Notes: generated by a model from the sequence alone, not told the origin. Positions 1-8,963 are shown, numbered from the stretch's first letter. The stretch is 64,000 nt of DNA from an uncultured Methanomassiliicoccales archaeon (GCA_934702355.1 CAKUXX010000005.1:62001-126000), one strand, 5' to 3'. Numbers and translations are program-made.

Positions 1-71
1 AGAGGCTCGTCCAGTTTGATGACTTCTCCCTTGGCCTTTCCGGGGGATATGGTGCGTCCTTCGAACTTCAC
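1..71 (-). CDS. Aconitase X small (swivelling) subunit, partial
   Basis: Only the first 23 or so codons are in the window. The product begins (M/V)KFEGRTISPGKAKGEV, the characteristic N-terminus of the DUF126 small subunit of aconitase X. A GTG start overlaps the stop of the large-subunit gene in an ATGTGA arrangement, so the two are translationally coupled. In archaea this pair forms phosphomevalonate dehydratase, which makes trans-anhydromevalonate 5-phosphate in the archaeal mevalonate pathway. The rest lies beyond the left edge. Confidence 0.8.
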   Translation of the reverse strand, partial: MKFEGRTISPGKAKGEVIKLDEP

Positions 72-1243
72 ATTACCAGCTCCATGAGCGCGGAGATGTC
101 CCTGCACATGGCCTTCTGCGAGCACAGCGTGGGAAGGTAGTTCCCTGCTTTGGCCGAATTGGTCCCGGTGCGTTCGAATGTTCCTTCGATCGGGGCGACG
201 ACCATGCATGTGTCGGCAAGGACGGGTCCGAACTTCTCCATCACGGCGACGTCCTCGGGACAGCGGTCCCTGACCTCTTCGGATGTGCAGAACCATATCT
301 CGATGTCCTTGTTGACCTTCTCCTTACCTTTGAGGAATGCGGCTATCTGATGCATCTCCTTCTCCGTGAGATGGGGGCATCCGATGGCGATCAGCTGGAC
401 ATCGTCCACTTTGTTCAGTTTGTCGTATGCGGCGTCCAGTTCCTTCTTGCCGATATGGATGGTCTCAAGTTCGGATATGTCGAAACTCCCTGCTTCGGGT
501 GTGACGCACTCTGCATGCCAGAGTGCGACAGATCCCGATGCCGCCATAGCGGCGGACAGCGTCTTGGCCTCCTCGACCTCGGGGGAGATGCCTTTGAAAT
601 ACGGGATCCCGGAGCCGATGGACATACCTACGGCCTGTCCGAGAAGCGAATAAGAGAATACGGAGCCGTCGATGTCCGCATCGATGACCACTGTAGGTCT
701 GCGGTTCTCATCGAGGTGGAGTCCGTAGTTGGCGGTCTTTCCGAGGATCGCCGCCGCAAGTGCGCCGGGTCCGCCTTCCCTGTTGGTCCTGGCGCCGATG
801 AACGAGTTGACGAATGAAAGGGCCGAGGATTCCGCCCAAGCGACATGATCTCCCAGAGAAGGGACGTTGGGTCCGATGTAAGGGGTGCACGAGCAAGTGG
901 TCATGACGCCCATCTGGCCGTACAGATCGATGATCCTGAGCTGTTTCTTGGCGAATTCCTCGGAGATGTGCATCTCCTTCCAGCGGGTGCGGTCCATTCC
1001 GACGGGATTGAGGGTGGAAGGCACGGAGACCTTCGCACCTCCTGCGGCCATATCCTCGAGGTACTTCAGACCCCCGTCGCCTATGGTCTTGTAGGATGCT
1101 CCCGAAAGATGGGCGGATGTGATGTCTATCAGGTCCTCTGCACCGTAGATTTTGCCGAGGGCGGTGACAAGCTCCATCGCCTTCTGTTTTCCTGCGCCTT
1201 CCTCTCCGTTGAGGATGGCCTCTTCCTCTCTTGTGAGGTCCAT
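68..1243 (-). CDS. Aconitase X large subunit (phosphomevalonate dehydratase)
   Basis: The 391-residue product matches the DUF521/AcnX catalytic family throughout, including the N-terminal 'LTREEEAILNGEEG', the 'STLNPVGMD' segment and the 'CSCTPY' cysteine cluster near residue 120. Family members bind an iron-sulfur cluster and dehydrate mevalonate 5-phosphate in archaeal isoprenoid synthesis. I start at the ATG at 1243. An upstream ATG at 1300 would add 19 unconserved residues and run into the neighbouring small gene. The small subunit follows directly with an overlapping start. A cis-3-hydroxyproline dehydratase role, known for some AcnX proteins, is the alternative but less likely in an archaeon. 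Confidence 0.85.
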   Translation of the reverse strand: MDLTREEEAILNGEEGAGKQKAMELVTALGKIYGAEDLIDITSAHLSGASYKTIGDGGLKYLEDMAAGGAKVSVPSTLNPVGMDRTRWKEMHISEEFAKKQLRIIDLYGQMGVMTTCSCTPYIGPNVPSLGDHVAWAESSALSFVNSFIGARTNREGGPGALAAAILGKTANYGLHLDENRRPTVVIDADIDGSVFSYSLLGQAVGMSIGSGIPYFKGISPEVEEAKTLSAAMAASGSVALWHAECVTPEAGSFDISELETIHIGKKELDAAYDKLNKVDDVQLIAIGCPHLTEKEMHQIAAFLKGKEKVNKDIEIWFCTSEEVRDRCPEDVAVMEKFGPVLADTCMVVAPIEGTFERTGTNSAKAGNYLPTLCSQKAMCRDISALMELVM

Positions 1244-1296
1244 GTGCGGTAGAGTGAACCGCAATATGTCTATATTTGCACAGGAAGGATGGCCGT

Positions 1297-1446
1297 TCAC
1301 TCCTGCCCGACCATGAATCTGAGGCAGAACGGGATCTTATCGCTGTTGGCCTTGTGGAATTCGACGCATTCTATGCAGTTCCCGTGGCGGGGACAATCGA
1401 GTTTCTTGCAGTTGCAGTTCGGGTTGAGCACCGTGCATTCCGACAT
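1297..1446 (-). CDS. Small Cys-rich protein, DUF6485-like
   Basis: This 49-residue frame has eight cysteines, in the arrangement C-N-C-K-K-L-D-C-P-R-H-G-N-C-I-E-C followed by a late cysteine (FCLRF). The 'CPRHGxCxEC' core resembles the small DUF6485 family, whose function is unknown; metal binding is likely from the cysteine and histidine spacing. It is on the same strand as and 53 bases upstream of the aconitase X genes, so it may head that transcript. It diverges from the fluoride channel gene. Confidence 0.6.
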   Translation of the reverse strand: MSECTVLNPNCNCKKLDCPRHGNCIECVEFHKANSDKIPFCLRFMVGQE

Positions 1447-1536
1447 GTATGGTGAATCAATGTCATCACATGAAAACGCTTGGGGTCGGATAACTGGAAA
1501 GTTGTATAGATAAGGAGAAGATTGCAGGATGTGAAC

Positions 1537-1896
1537 ATGTCTGTGATCCCGTTCATGGCCGTCGCGGCAGGAGGTGCCATCGGCGCAGTGCTGCGCTTCT
1601 CCGTCTACAAGGTGGTGGAGACAGATTTCCCTTGGGCGACCTTCATAGTCAACATCGTCGGATGCTGCCTCGCGTCCTTCCTGATGTTCAGGTACGGAGG
1701 GGATATGGGCACCGCGTTCAGGTCGCTCGTATTCGTAGGGATATTCGGAGCGTTCACGACGATGTCCACATTCTCCATAGACACTGTCAACCTCATGGCC
1801 GCAGGAACATACGGTCAGGCCGCAGTGAACATCATCCTGAATTCCGTCTGCTGTGTGGCAGGTGCCTTCGCAGGACGGTTCGTCGCACTCATGTGA
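1537..1896 (+). CDS. crcB: Fluoride ion channel CrcB/Fluc
   Basis: The 119-residue product has four predicted membrane segments and the Fluc signatures: 'GGAIGAVLRF' near the N-terminus, 'VNIVGC' in the second helix and 'GAFTTMSTFS' in the third. Fluc channels are antiparallel homo- or heterodimers that export fluoride. Only one copy is visible, so a homodimer is expected unless a partner lies elsewhere. I chose the ATG at 1537; a GTG six bases upstream is the alternative. A TATA-like 'TTGTATAGA' lies at 1502-1510. I looked for a fluoride riboswitch in the leader and saw none. Confidence 0.88.
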   Translation: MSVIPFMAVAAGGAIGAVLRFSVYKVVETDFPWATFIVNIVGCCLASFLMFRYGGDMGTAFRSLVFVGIFGAFTTMSTFSIDTVNLMAAGTYGQAAVNIILNSVCCVAGAFAGRFVALM

Positions 1897-1902
1897 CCGA
1901 TG

Positions 1903-2376
1903 TCACAGCGGCTTCCTGATGTCGGCGAACCTGAAGTCCAGTGCTTTCGGGAGATCCGAAACGGCCATCTCTACCTGGTATCCGACCTTTCCTGCGCTGA
2001 AGTATATCCTTTCCAGCGATTCGGCGGTGGAATCTATGACGACCTTCATGGGCCTCTTGATGCACAATGGGGAGCATCCTCCGTGGACATATCCCGTCAG
2101 GGAGAGGAGGTCTTTCGACTTGATCATCGAAAGCGATTTCTCTCCGACGCTTGCGGCAGCCTTCTTCAGGTCCAGATCGCCGGTCACCGGTACCAGGAAG
2201 ACGTAGTAGTTGCGGTCCTTGCTCTCGGTGACAAGCGTCTTGAAGACCTCGTCAGGGCACTCTCCTGTCTTTGCCGCCACCTCGGCACCGCTGAGAGGTT
2301 CATCCGAATAGTGGTGGACGGAATACTGTATTCCGAGTTTGTCCAGATGCCTCATGGGATTGGTCTTCACATCCAT
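1903..2376 (-). CDS. ybaK: YbaK/EbsC-type Cys-tRNA(Pro) deacylase
   Basis: The 157-residue product carries the YbaK fold: 'EVFKTLV', the lysine-bearing 'DLKKAAASVGEKSL', and the 'GYVHGGCSPL' loop that in YbaK holds the substrate cysteinyl-tRNA. It should hydrolyse mischarged Cys-tRNA(Pro). The start at 2376 gives MDVKTNPMRHLDKLGI, the usual YbaK beginning; longer versions run backwards into the ABC-F gene on the opposite strand. It converges on crcB, with a gap of six bases. Confidence 0.85.
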   Translation of the reverse strand: MDVKTNPMRHLDKLGIQYSVHHYSDEPLSGAEVAAKTGECPDEVFKTLVTESKDRNYYVFLVPVTGDLDLKKAAASVGEKSLSMIKSKDLLSLTGYVHGGCSPLCIKRPMKVVIDSTAESLERIYFSAGKVGYQVEMAVSDLPKALDFRFADIRKPL

Positions 2377-2494
2377 GATATTCGATTCGTATGGCCGATA
2401 TAAGAAACTGGTGTCTTCTCGCACACTGCGTCCGTACACCCGATGTCCCTCAGCTAACCGAACCCATATCAAGAATGAGCCTTTCATGTTCACT

Positions 2495-4309
2495 ATGCTC
2501 CTAAAAGCCCAGTCCGTTACGAAGGCATTCGGCCCGCACAAAGTCCTGAAGGACGTGAGTCTCCAGATAAACGAAGGGGACAGCATAGGGCTGATCGGTG
2601 TCAACGGTGCTGGTAAGAGCACATTCCTGAAGATCCTGCTCGGTCAGATGAAGGCGGACACGGGGGAGCTTATTCGCAATTCCGAGCGCATAGGGTACCT
2701 GGAGCAGTTCGCGGAATCGTCATCGGAGTTCACCGTCAGGGACGTTCTTGGAAGGCCGTACGGGCACATAGAGAACCTGAAGCGCAGGCTGGAAGAGATC
2801 GAGGAGATGATGATCGCAGGCGGGGACATCGACTGGAACGCCCTGGCCGAGGAGAACGCCGCATTGGAGGCCCAGCTTGCGAAGGCCGATATGGAGGACG
2901 AGGGCAATCTGGAGAAGGCCTTGGAGAAAGTGGGATTGTCAGCGGACATCATGGACCGCACCATGGATTCCCTCTCCGGAGGGGAGAGGACCAAGGTCAT
3001 GCTGTCGAGGATCATAGTCCAGGCTGACGACTGCGATCTCCTTGTGATGGACGAGCCCACCTCACATCTCGACATCAACACCGTCGAATGGCTCGAGAAC
3101 TATCTGATTCAGACTCACTGCTCCGTGCTGGTGATCAGTCACGACAGGTACTTCCTGGACAAGATCGCAACCCGCATGCTGGAGATAGATCATGGGAAGT
3201 CCCGCGAATACAAGGGGAACTACTCCGATTTCATCTACAAGAAGATGCTGGACATGGACCGCATGGAGAAGGAGTACAAGAAGTACGCCAACCAGAAGAA
3301 GCGTCAGGAGGAGATCGCCAAGCAGCTCCACCATGACCAATGGTACATGACCACGCACAAGACCCGCGAGAAGCTCATCGCCAAGATGGAGGAGAAGGAG
3401 AGGCCCGAGCAGAACCGCGAGATCACGGTTAGGATACAGGCAGCTCACAAATCCGGGAAGAACGTCATAACCACAAAAGGCCTCAAAGTGGACCTCGGGG
3501 GAAGGACGATCCTCTCAGGCGTGGACCTCGACATCCAGAAAGGGGAGAAGATCGGTATATTCGGAAGCAACGGGGAGGGCAAATCCACCCTCGTGAAGGC
3601 GCTTCTCGGTCAGATACCGTCTGAAGGGGACCTCTGGGTGGCCCCCGGGGCCAAGATCGGATACTATTCGCAGCATCACGACAGATTGGACCTGAAGCTT
3701 TCCGCAGAGGAGCAGCTCCTCCAGCTGGTCGGAAAGGACCGCAGGGCGGAGGTCAGGACGATCCTTGCAAGGTTCCTACTCTTCGGAGAGGAGGTCGAGA
3801 GGCCGATCGCCACCCTGTCCGGAGGACAGAGGGCGAGGGTCGCGATGTGCCTGCTGCTTCTGGATGAGACGAACGTGCTCGTGTTGGATGAGCCCACTAA
3901 TTATCTGGACATCCCTGCGAAGCATGCTGTCGAAGAGGCTTTAGTGGAATACGACGGAACTGTCATCACAGTCACACACGACAGGTACTTTTTGGATACC
4001 GTGTGCACGAAGATGATCGAGGTCGCAGACGGTCATGTCAGGACCTTCTCCGGAACCTATTCCGAGATGAAGGGACGCCCCAACGTCAGGGAGATCGTCA
4101 TGGACGCCGACGAGTACAGGGTGCTCGCACCGTTCACGAACTGGGTGAGCGGCAAGAAGTATGCCAAAGGCGACAGGGTCCTGATCACCCCGCCGGAGCA
4201 GAAGAGCTTCGAATGGGCCCTCAACCAGGGTAAATTGAAGAAGACCGGCGGACGTCAGAGGAAGAAGGTGGATGTGGACAAGCATCCCATCGACGAAGCG
4301 AAGGAATGA
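2495..4309 (+). CDS. ABC-F family ATP-binding protein
   Basis: This soluble protein of about 604 residues has two ABC ATPase domains and no membrane segment. Domain 1 has Walker A GVNGAGKST (35-43), signature LSGGERTK and Walker B LLVMDEPTSHLD; domain 2 has GSNGEGKST, LSGGQRARV and VLVLDEPTNYLD. A charged, coiled-coil-like linker rich in K, E and R separates them, as in ABC-F proteins that act on the ribosome (Uup, EttA and resistance types). The C-terminus adds about 80 residues ending in a basic tail. An ATG nine bases upstream (2486) is an equally possible start. Its cellular target cannot be read from sequence. Confidence 0.85.
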   Translation: MLLKAQSVTKAFGPHKVLKDVSLQINEGDSIGLIGVNGAGKSTFLKILLGQMKADTGELIRNSERIGYLEQFAESSSEFTVRDVLGRPYGHIENLKRRLEEIEEMMIAGGDIDWNALAEENAALEAQLAKADMEDEGNLEKALEKVGLSADIMDRTMDSLSGGERTKVMLSRIIVQADDCDLLVMDEPTSHLDINTVEWLENYLIQTHCSVLVISHDRYFLDKIATRMLEIDHGKSREYKGNYSDFIYKKMLDMDRMEKEYKKYANQKKRQEEIAKQLHHDQWYMTTHKTREKLIAKMEEKERPEQNREITVRIQAAHKSGKNVITTKGLKVDLGGRTILSGVDLDIQKGEKIGIFGSNGEGKSTLVKALLGQIPSEGDLWVAPGAKIGYYSQHHDRLDLKLSAEEQLLQLVGKDRRAEVRTILARFLLFGEEVERPIATLSGGQRARVAMCLLLLDETNVLVLDEPTNYLDIPAKHAVEEALVEYDGTVITVTHDRYFLDTVCTKMIEVADGHVRTFSGTYSEMKGRPNVREIVMDADEYRVLAPFTNWVSGKKYAKGDRVLITPPEQKSFEWALNQGKLKKTGGRQRKKVDVDKHPIDEAKE

Positions 4310-4316
4310 TCCCGGG

Positions 4317-5525
4317 TCAGGTCACCGAGGTGCCCTTTCCCTCTTCCCTGCATGCGCGGCAGGTCGCGAACGTGGCCGCGGATGCTATCAGCAGGAACAT
4401 GCCGCCCAGGTATCCGAGGGTGTTCAGTCCGAACAGGTCGTAGAACAGGCCTCCTGTGAAGGAGCCTATGGCAATCCCGATGTTGAACGACGACGGGTTG
4501 AGACTCGACGCGAACGTCAGCGATTCGGGGTAATCCCTAGATGACAGCTCCATGAGGTGGATCTGCACCGGCGAGTTCATTATGTAGATGAGCAGGGCGA
4601 AGCAGATCAGCACGACCATTCCTGAAACGGGGTTCATAACAGCAGTCGGGAGGATGAACAGGAACGCCGCCTCCGCGATGTACGTGTAGCGGAGGATCTT
4701 CAATCCGCCCCTTCCTGCGACCTTTCCGGATATTATGTTGCTTATCAGCATGGCGATGCCCATCATCATGAGGCCGATGCTCACATTGCTCTCAGAGAAT
4801 CCTATCTCCGTTTCCAATATCGGCGTCATGTAGGTGTACACGGAATAGTATCCCATCGCGCCGAACACCGTGACCAGTGCGCCAAGCATTATACGCCTGT
4901 CCTTCAGCAGAGGGCCGATACCGCCCTTCCCAGATCCGTTCTTCTCGCTCGATGGCAGTCTGGGGAGCATATGCGTCGCAGCGATCGTCCCTGCAACACC
5001 CATTCCTAGGATTAGGATGAAAACGCTCCTCCATCCGAGCGAATGGGACATCGCCGTTCCGAGTGGGACTCCGACGACCGAAGAGATGCTGAATCCCGCA
5101 TAGATCAACGCCACCGCCCCGGGTCTGAATCTCGGTGTTACAAGGTCCATGACGAATGTCAGTCCGACTCCCAGCAGAGCTCCTGAGAATGCCGCCGTTA
5201 GCAGGCGGGACACGGCCAATTGAATGTAATCGCCGGCGAATAGCGTCCACAGATTGGTGAGCAGGAACAGGACGCACATGGAGACGAGCACTCTGTAGCG
5301 GCTGTATCTGCTCAGACAGGCAGTGAGTATCGGGGTCAGGACTGCATATCCTATGGCGAAGATGGAGATCAGGTTGCCGACAGCGGTGTACGGATACCCC
5401 ATATCGACGGACATGTCCGGCAGGATGCCTATGATGATGAACTCGCTGGTGCCCATGATGAAACTGAGCATTACGAGGATGACGATCTGCGGTGTGACAA
5501 GTCTGTCTTCCATGTTGTCCCTCAT
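4317..5525 (-). CDS. MFS transporter, DHA1/AraJ-like
   Basis: The 402-residue product has about 12 predicted transmembrane helices. 'SFIMGTSEFIIIGILPDM' in the first helix and the 'SRYSRYRVLV' cytoplasmic loop are typical of the DHA1 family of drug or sugar exporters (AraJ/YdhP group). It converges on the ABC-F gene with a seven-base gap and diverges from the InlB-repeat gene. The substrate is unknown; small-molecule efflux is the family expectation. A second ATG four codons in (5513) is an alternative start. Confidence 0.8.
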   Translation of the reverse strand: MRDNMEDRLVTPQIVILVMLSFIMGTSEFIIIGILPDMSVDMGYPYTAVGNLISIFAIGYAVLTPILTACLSRYSRYRVLVSMCVLFLLTNLWTLFAGDYIQLAVSRLLTAAFSGALLGVGLTFVMDLVTPRFRPGAVALIYAGFSISSVVGVPLGTAMSHSLGWRSVFILILGMGVAGTIAATHMLPRLPSSEKNGSGKGGIGPLLKDRRIMLGALVTVFGAMGYYSVYTYMTPILETEIGFSESNVSIGLMMMGIAMLISNIISGKVAGRGGLKILRYTYIAEAAFLFILPTAVMNPVSGMVVLICFALLIYIMNSPVQIHLMELSSRDYPESLTFASSLNPSSFNIGIAIGSFTGGLFYDLFGLNTLGYLGGMFLLIASAATFATCRACREEGKGTSVT

Positions 5526-5593
5526 TGTCCCGTCTTCGGCGGATGTCCGTTATCATACAGATGCTTCGCCGTTCCCACTCCCCGAAGATGAAT

Positions 5594-5602
5594 AGGTATA
5601 AA
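5594..5602 (+). promoter_or_regulatory. TATA box for the InlB-repeat/transglutaminase gene
   Basis: GGTATAAAC lies 22 bases before the ATG at 5624, the spacing of an archaeal TATA box for a nearly leaderless mRNA. It sits in the 98-base divergent region shared with the MFS gene. Confidence 0.5.
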
Positions 5603-5623
5603 CGACCACGGATATCGGGGAGC

Positions 5624-7552
5624 ATGAATCGGACTGTTGCCGCCACCGCGATCGTTTTGGCGGTGGTAATCGCAGGATTCGCTATCGGCCTCACCGTTTC
5701 CGACGACGGTGAGACATGGACGATTGAATATGTTCTGAACGGAGGGTCCAACCCCGACGATGCCCCGTCTTCATACAGCGAGGGCACCGTACGCGAGCTT
5801 CCGAAACCAGTGAGGGACGGATTCGTCTTCGGCGGATGGTACACGGATGCCGGATTGCAGGATCGTATCCAATCCATATCCGTGGATACGAAAGGGGACC
5901 TCAAACTCTATGCAAAATGGATAGAGGGTCAGGAATACAACATATCATACATCCTCAACGGAGGCACTCTGGCCGAAGACAGTCCGATGACGTACATATC
6001 CGGCAACGACAACGATCTGGGGGATGCCACAAGGGACGGATACAAGTTCGGCGGATGGTATTTCGACGAAGCATTCGATGATCCCGTAGTCGTCGTCGGC
6101 GACGATGTCGTCGGAGACATCACACTCTACGCATGCTGGGTGGACGAGGACCAGACAGGAAAGGCATACACATGGGATATCACGGGGACATACATGAACG
6201 GCATGCTGCCCCATCGCATGTCCGGAACCATTGAGCAGCGCAACATCGCGTTCAAAGACGGCGAGACCTATTACGAGACGGCCCGCAACATAACCTACTC
6301 CTACCTCGGAGGATCTTTCACGGACGATTCCGTCGAGGGATCCTGGACCGGGGAGAACATGGTCACGATATACTACCTCTACAACGAGGTCGTGAACGGA
6401 TACTCCTGCACGGTATGGGATGACCGCGACGGCTCCACCTATTGGCTCTACCACATGGATGTCCAGGTCAAGATATCCTACACGTCAGGATCTACCACGA
6501 TAACATACGTTCTGAGCAGCATCTCCGAGTTCGAGCCCCAGAAGTCCTTCGAACCCGATGTGACAACATCCTACCCTGTCCGCGTAGAAGGTGCCGGAAC
6601 CTGCAACATAGGTGACTCCGTATCATTCGAGGCGGTCGGAGACGGATTCACTGGATGGTATGTCGACGGAGAATTGGTGACACAGGACCGCACGCTCACC
6701 ATCGACCGCATAGATCCCGACACGAAGATCGTAGCCAAGACCGATGTTCCGTACATCGTCATGGAGGGGGGTGCATCATTGTCCGACTACGGATTCGATG
6801 ATGCGACCGTCACGGATTCCGACGGCAACAAGGTGAGTTCGGACATCAGCACCCTGTCACCGGGGATATACATGGCCAAGAAGAGTGCATCCGGATACAT
6901 CGAGTGCCTCTCATTCTTCATAGACGGCGTGAAGACGTTCACACAGACCTGGGAGTACTCCGGCAAGAACTACACGATCTCGACCGAGCTGAAGTACAGC
7001 GACGTGTACCGCTACGACTACGATCATCCGTACAAGTACAGGATTTCCATGTCCGACAAGGACTACGTCACCGTGTATCACACGGTCCAGGACCCTTATC
7101 TGATCAAGATGGTGTCCGATCTGAGGTCGATGTCCGAGGGCATGAGCGATCTGGAATACGCAACGTTCGTCCTGAAGTTCGTCCAGACCGTTCCGTATCT
7201 GACGGATGACGGCGTCTACGGGGTCATGGAATACTGGGCATATCCTCTCGAGTACCTTTGGAACGGCGGAGGGGACTGCGAGGACTCCACGATATTCTAC
7301 GATACGCTGATGATGATCTCGGGATACGATGCGGCGATGATGGTGTTCTACGATCACGCCATGTCGGCGGTATCCGTAGAAGGGGCTTCGGGATTCTTCA
7401 TGAAGGCCGATGATGATACCCACTACTACTTCTGCGAGACCACATCGACAGGATATGACATAGGACAATCCGCCAACAGCAGGAAGTACAGTCCGTCCAC
7501 GGTCTATTTCTGGTATCCCATCGAGAATACGGTCAAGACTAAAACTGCATGA
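5624..7552 (+). CDS. Surface protein: two InlB B-repeats plus transglutaminase-like domain
   Basis: The 642-residue product begins with a hydrophobic signal anchor (about 5-25). Two Listeria-Bacteroides (InlB B) repeats follow, near 32-99 and 105-178, each with the 'NGG ... GFxFGGWY ... LYAxW' pattern. A beta-rich middle leads to a C-terminal transglutaminase-like cysteine protease fold with a complete candidate triad: Cys552 in GGGDCEDS, His578 in YDHAM and Glu605 in YFCETT. It is expected to be displayed outside the membrane; such repeat proteins are common adhesin-like proteins in gut methanogens. I chose the ATG at 5624 because it opens directly on the signal anchor and has a TATA box upstream. 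Confidence 0.8.
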   Translation: MNRTVAATAIVLAVVIAGFAIGLTVSDDGETWTIEYVLNGGSNPDDAPSSYSEGTVRELPKPVRDGFVFGGWYTDAGLQDRIQSISVDTKGDLKLYAKWIEGQEYNISYILNGGTLAEDSPMTYISGNDNDLGDATRDGYKFGGWYFDEAFDDPVVVVGDDVVGDITLYACWVDEDQTGKAYTWDITGTYMNGMLPHRMSGTIEQRNIAFKDGETYYETARNITYSYLGGSFTDDSVEGSWTGENMVTIYYLYNEVVNGYSCTVWDDRDGSTYWLYHMDVQVKISYTSGSTTITYVLSSISEFEPQKSFEPDVTTSYPVRVEGAGTCNIGDSVSFEAVGDGFTGWYVDGELVTQDRTLTIDRIDPDTKIVAKTDVPYIVMEGGASLSDYGFDDATVTDSDGNKVSSDISTLSPGIYMAKKSASGYIECLSFFIDGVKTFTQTWEYSGKNYTISTELKYSDVYRYDYDHPYKYRISMSDKDYVTVYHTVQDPYLIKMVSDLRSMSEGMSDLEYATFVLKFVQTVPYLTDDGVYGVMEYWAYPLEYLWNGGGDCEDSTIFYDTLMMISGYDAAMMVFYDHAMSAVSVEGASGFFMKADDDTHYYFCETTSTGYDIGQSANSRKYSPSTVYFWYPIENTVKTKTA

Positions 7553-7557
7553 TCCGA

Positions 7558-7580
7558 CCGGCCCCCTCAGACGGGGCCGG
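7558..7580 (+). terminator. Hairpin terminator after InlB-repeat gene
   Basis: CCGGCCCC and GGGGCCGG form a perfect 8-bp stem around a 7-base loop, six bases after the stop codon, followed by a T-rich stretch. Confidence 0.6.
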
Positions 7581-7638
7581 AAACCCATTCATTTCATTTT
7601 TCAGTCAACGATAAGAATCCAATCGCCGTTGACGTATC

Positions 7639-8424
7639 ATGGATTTCAAACCCTCCGATTACCTGGCGAAGGTCCGCGCTATACGGCCGCTTGTCCATCA
7701 CATCACCAACTACGTCACAGTCAACGACTGTGCGAATATCTGCATCTGCGCAGGCGGTTCCCCGGTCATGACAGACGGTCCCGATACCGCCGACATGGTC
7801 GCCATCGCATCGTCCACGGTCCTGAACATAGGCACGTTGAATCCCCGTACGGTGGATTCCATGCTCGTCGCAGCCGATGCGGCATCAGGAAGGATCCCGA
7901 TAGTGTTGGATCCTGTAGGGGCAGGCGCCACAGCATACAGGACGGAGGTGTCGGAGAAGCTGATGTCCAAGCATCCCGATGTCATCAAGGGGAATGCGGG
8001 GGAGATAGGTGTTCTGTCAGGACTCGGAGGGGATGTCAGAGGCGTGGATTCACATGGTTCCTCCGATGTCGCGGAGGCCACTCGTGGCCTCGCATCCGCC
8101 AAAGGATGCATCGTGGCCGCTTCCGGACCGGTCGACTACGTCTCGGACGGAAAGACCACCTTGGCCCTCAGGAACGGATCCGAGATGATGGAGAAGGTAT
8201 CCGGAACAGGATGCATGCTCTCATCGGTCATCGGATGCTATGTCGGTGCATGCGGTGCCGATGTGTTCTCAGTGGCGGCGGCGATCTCTGCGCTCAATGT
8301 GGCATCGGAATCGGCCGCAGGCAGATGCCACGGCCCCGGATCATTCAAGGTGGAACTGCTTGATTCGCTCGACGCTCTCACCTGCGAGGCTTTGGACTCC
8401 TCCGTCAGGTGGGATATCCTGTGA
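7639..8424 (+). CDS. thiM: Hydroxyethylthiazole kinase
   Basis: The 261-residue product has the ThiM hallmarks: 'PLVHHITNYVTVNDCAN' near the N-terminus, 'LDPVGAGA' and 'GNAGEIGVLSG' in the middle, and the phosphate-binding 'VSGTGCMLSS'. It phosphorylates 4-methyl-5-hydroxyethylthiazole, salvaging the thiazole half of thiamine. It complements the de novo thiazole cluster at 13-16.6 kb. The carbonic anhydrase gene follows with a 4-base GTGA overlap, so the two are probably co-transcribed although no metabolic link is obvious. Confidence 0.92.
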   Translation: MDFKPSDYLAKVRAIRPLVHHITNYVTVNDCANICICAGGSPVMTDGPDTADMVAIASSTVLNIGTLNPRTVDSMLVAADAASGRIPIVLDPVGAGATAYRTEVSEKLMSKHPDVIKGNAGEIGVLSGLGGDVRGVDSHGSSDVAEATRGLASAKGCIVAASGPVDYVSDGKTTLALRNGSEMMEKVSGTGCMLSSVIGCYVGACGADVFSVAAAISALNVASESAAGRCHGPGSFKVELLDSLDALTCEALDSSVRWDIL

Positions 8425-8963
8425 TCGACGATCTGTTGGAATTCAACGAGAGGTTCGTCGAGGAAGGCGGGTACGAGAAGTATGTGACCACGAAGTACCC
8501 CGACAAGAAAGTGGCCATAGTGGCCTGCATGGACACACGTCTGACCGAGCTCCTCCTTGCATCGTTGGGGCTCAGGAACGGGGATGCCAAAGTCATCAAG
8601 AACGCGGGCGGTGTGATTCGCGGACCGTTCTCCACGGAGGTCCGCAGCATCCTGGTGGGGATCTACGAGCTCGGTGTGGAGGACATCATGGTCATAGGCC
8701 ATACGGACTGCGGAGCCCAGCACATAAACGGTCCGGACATGCTCGAATCCATGAGGGAACGCGGGATATCCGAAGAGGCGATAGAACTCTGCAGGTACTT
8801 CGACGTGGACTTCGACGATTGGCTGTGCGGCTTCGACACGGTCGAGGATTCAGTGAGGTCCTCGGTATCCATACTGAGGAAGCACCCGCTGATTCCGGAT
8901 GACATCCGCATATGGGGATTCGTCATCGATTCTCATACGGGGAAGCTGACCAAGGTCTGCTGA
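8421..8963 (+). CDS. Beta-class carbonic anhydrase
   Basis: The 180-residue product carries the beta-class zinc site: Cys36-Met-Asp38-Thr-Arg40 (CMDTR) and His94-Thr-Asp-Cys97 (HTDC). It has the length of the Methanothermobacter Cab type. It interconverts carbon dioxide and bicarbonate in the cytoplasm. I chose the GTG at 8421, which overlaps the thiM stop (GTGA); a GTG twelve bases upstream is possible but less economical. Its stop abuts the stop of the convergent pth2 gene as TGATCA. Confidence 0.88.
   Translation: MIDDLLEFNERFVEEGGYEKYVTTKYPDKKVAIVACMDTRLTELLLASLGLRNGDAKVIKNAGGVIRGPFSTEVRSILVGIYELGVEDIMVIGHTDCGAQHINGPDMLESMRERGISEEAIELCRYFDVDFDDWLCGFDTVEDSVRSSVSILRKHPLIPDDIRIWGFVIDSHTGKLTKVC

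Noticed and set aside
1447..1536. Fluoride riboswitch upstream of crcB
   Set aside because: The conserved GGCGAUGG...UUCGCC core of the crcB motif is absent from the leader.
5525..5623. Upstream extension of the InlB-repeat protein to 5525
   Set aside because: The extra 33 residues are basic and unconserved, would precede the signal anchor, and overlap the divergent MFS start; the TATA box at 5594 points to the ATG at 5624.
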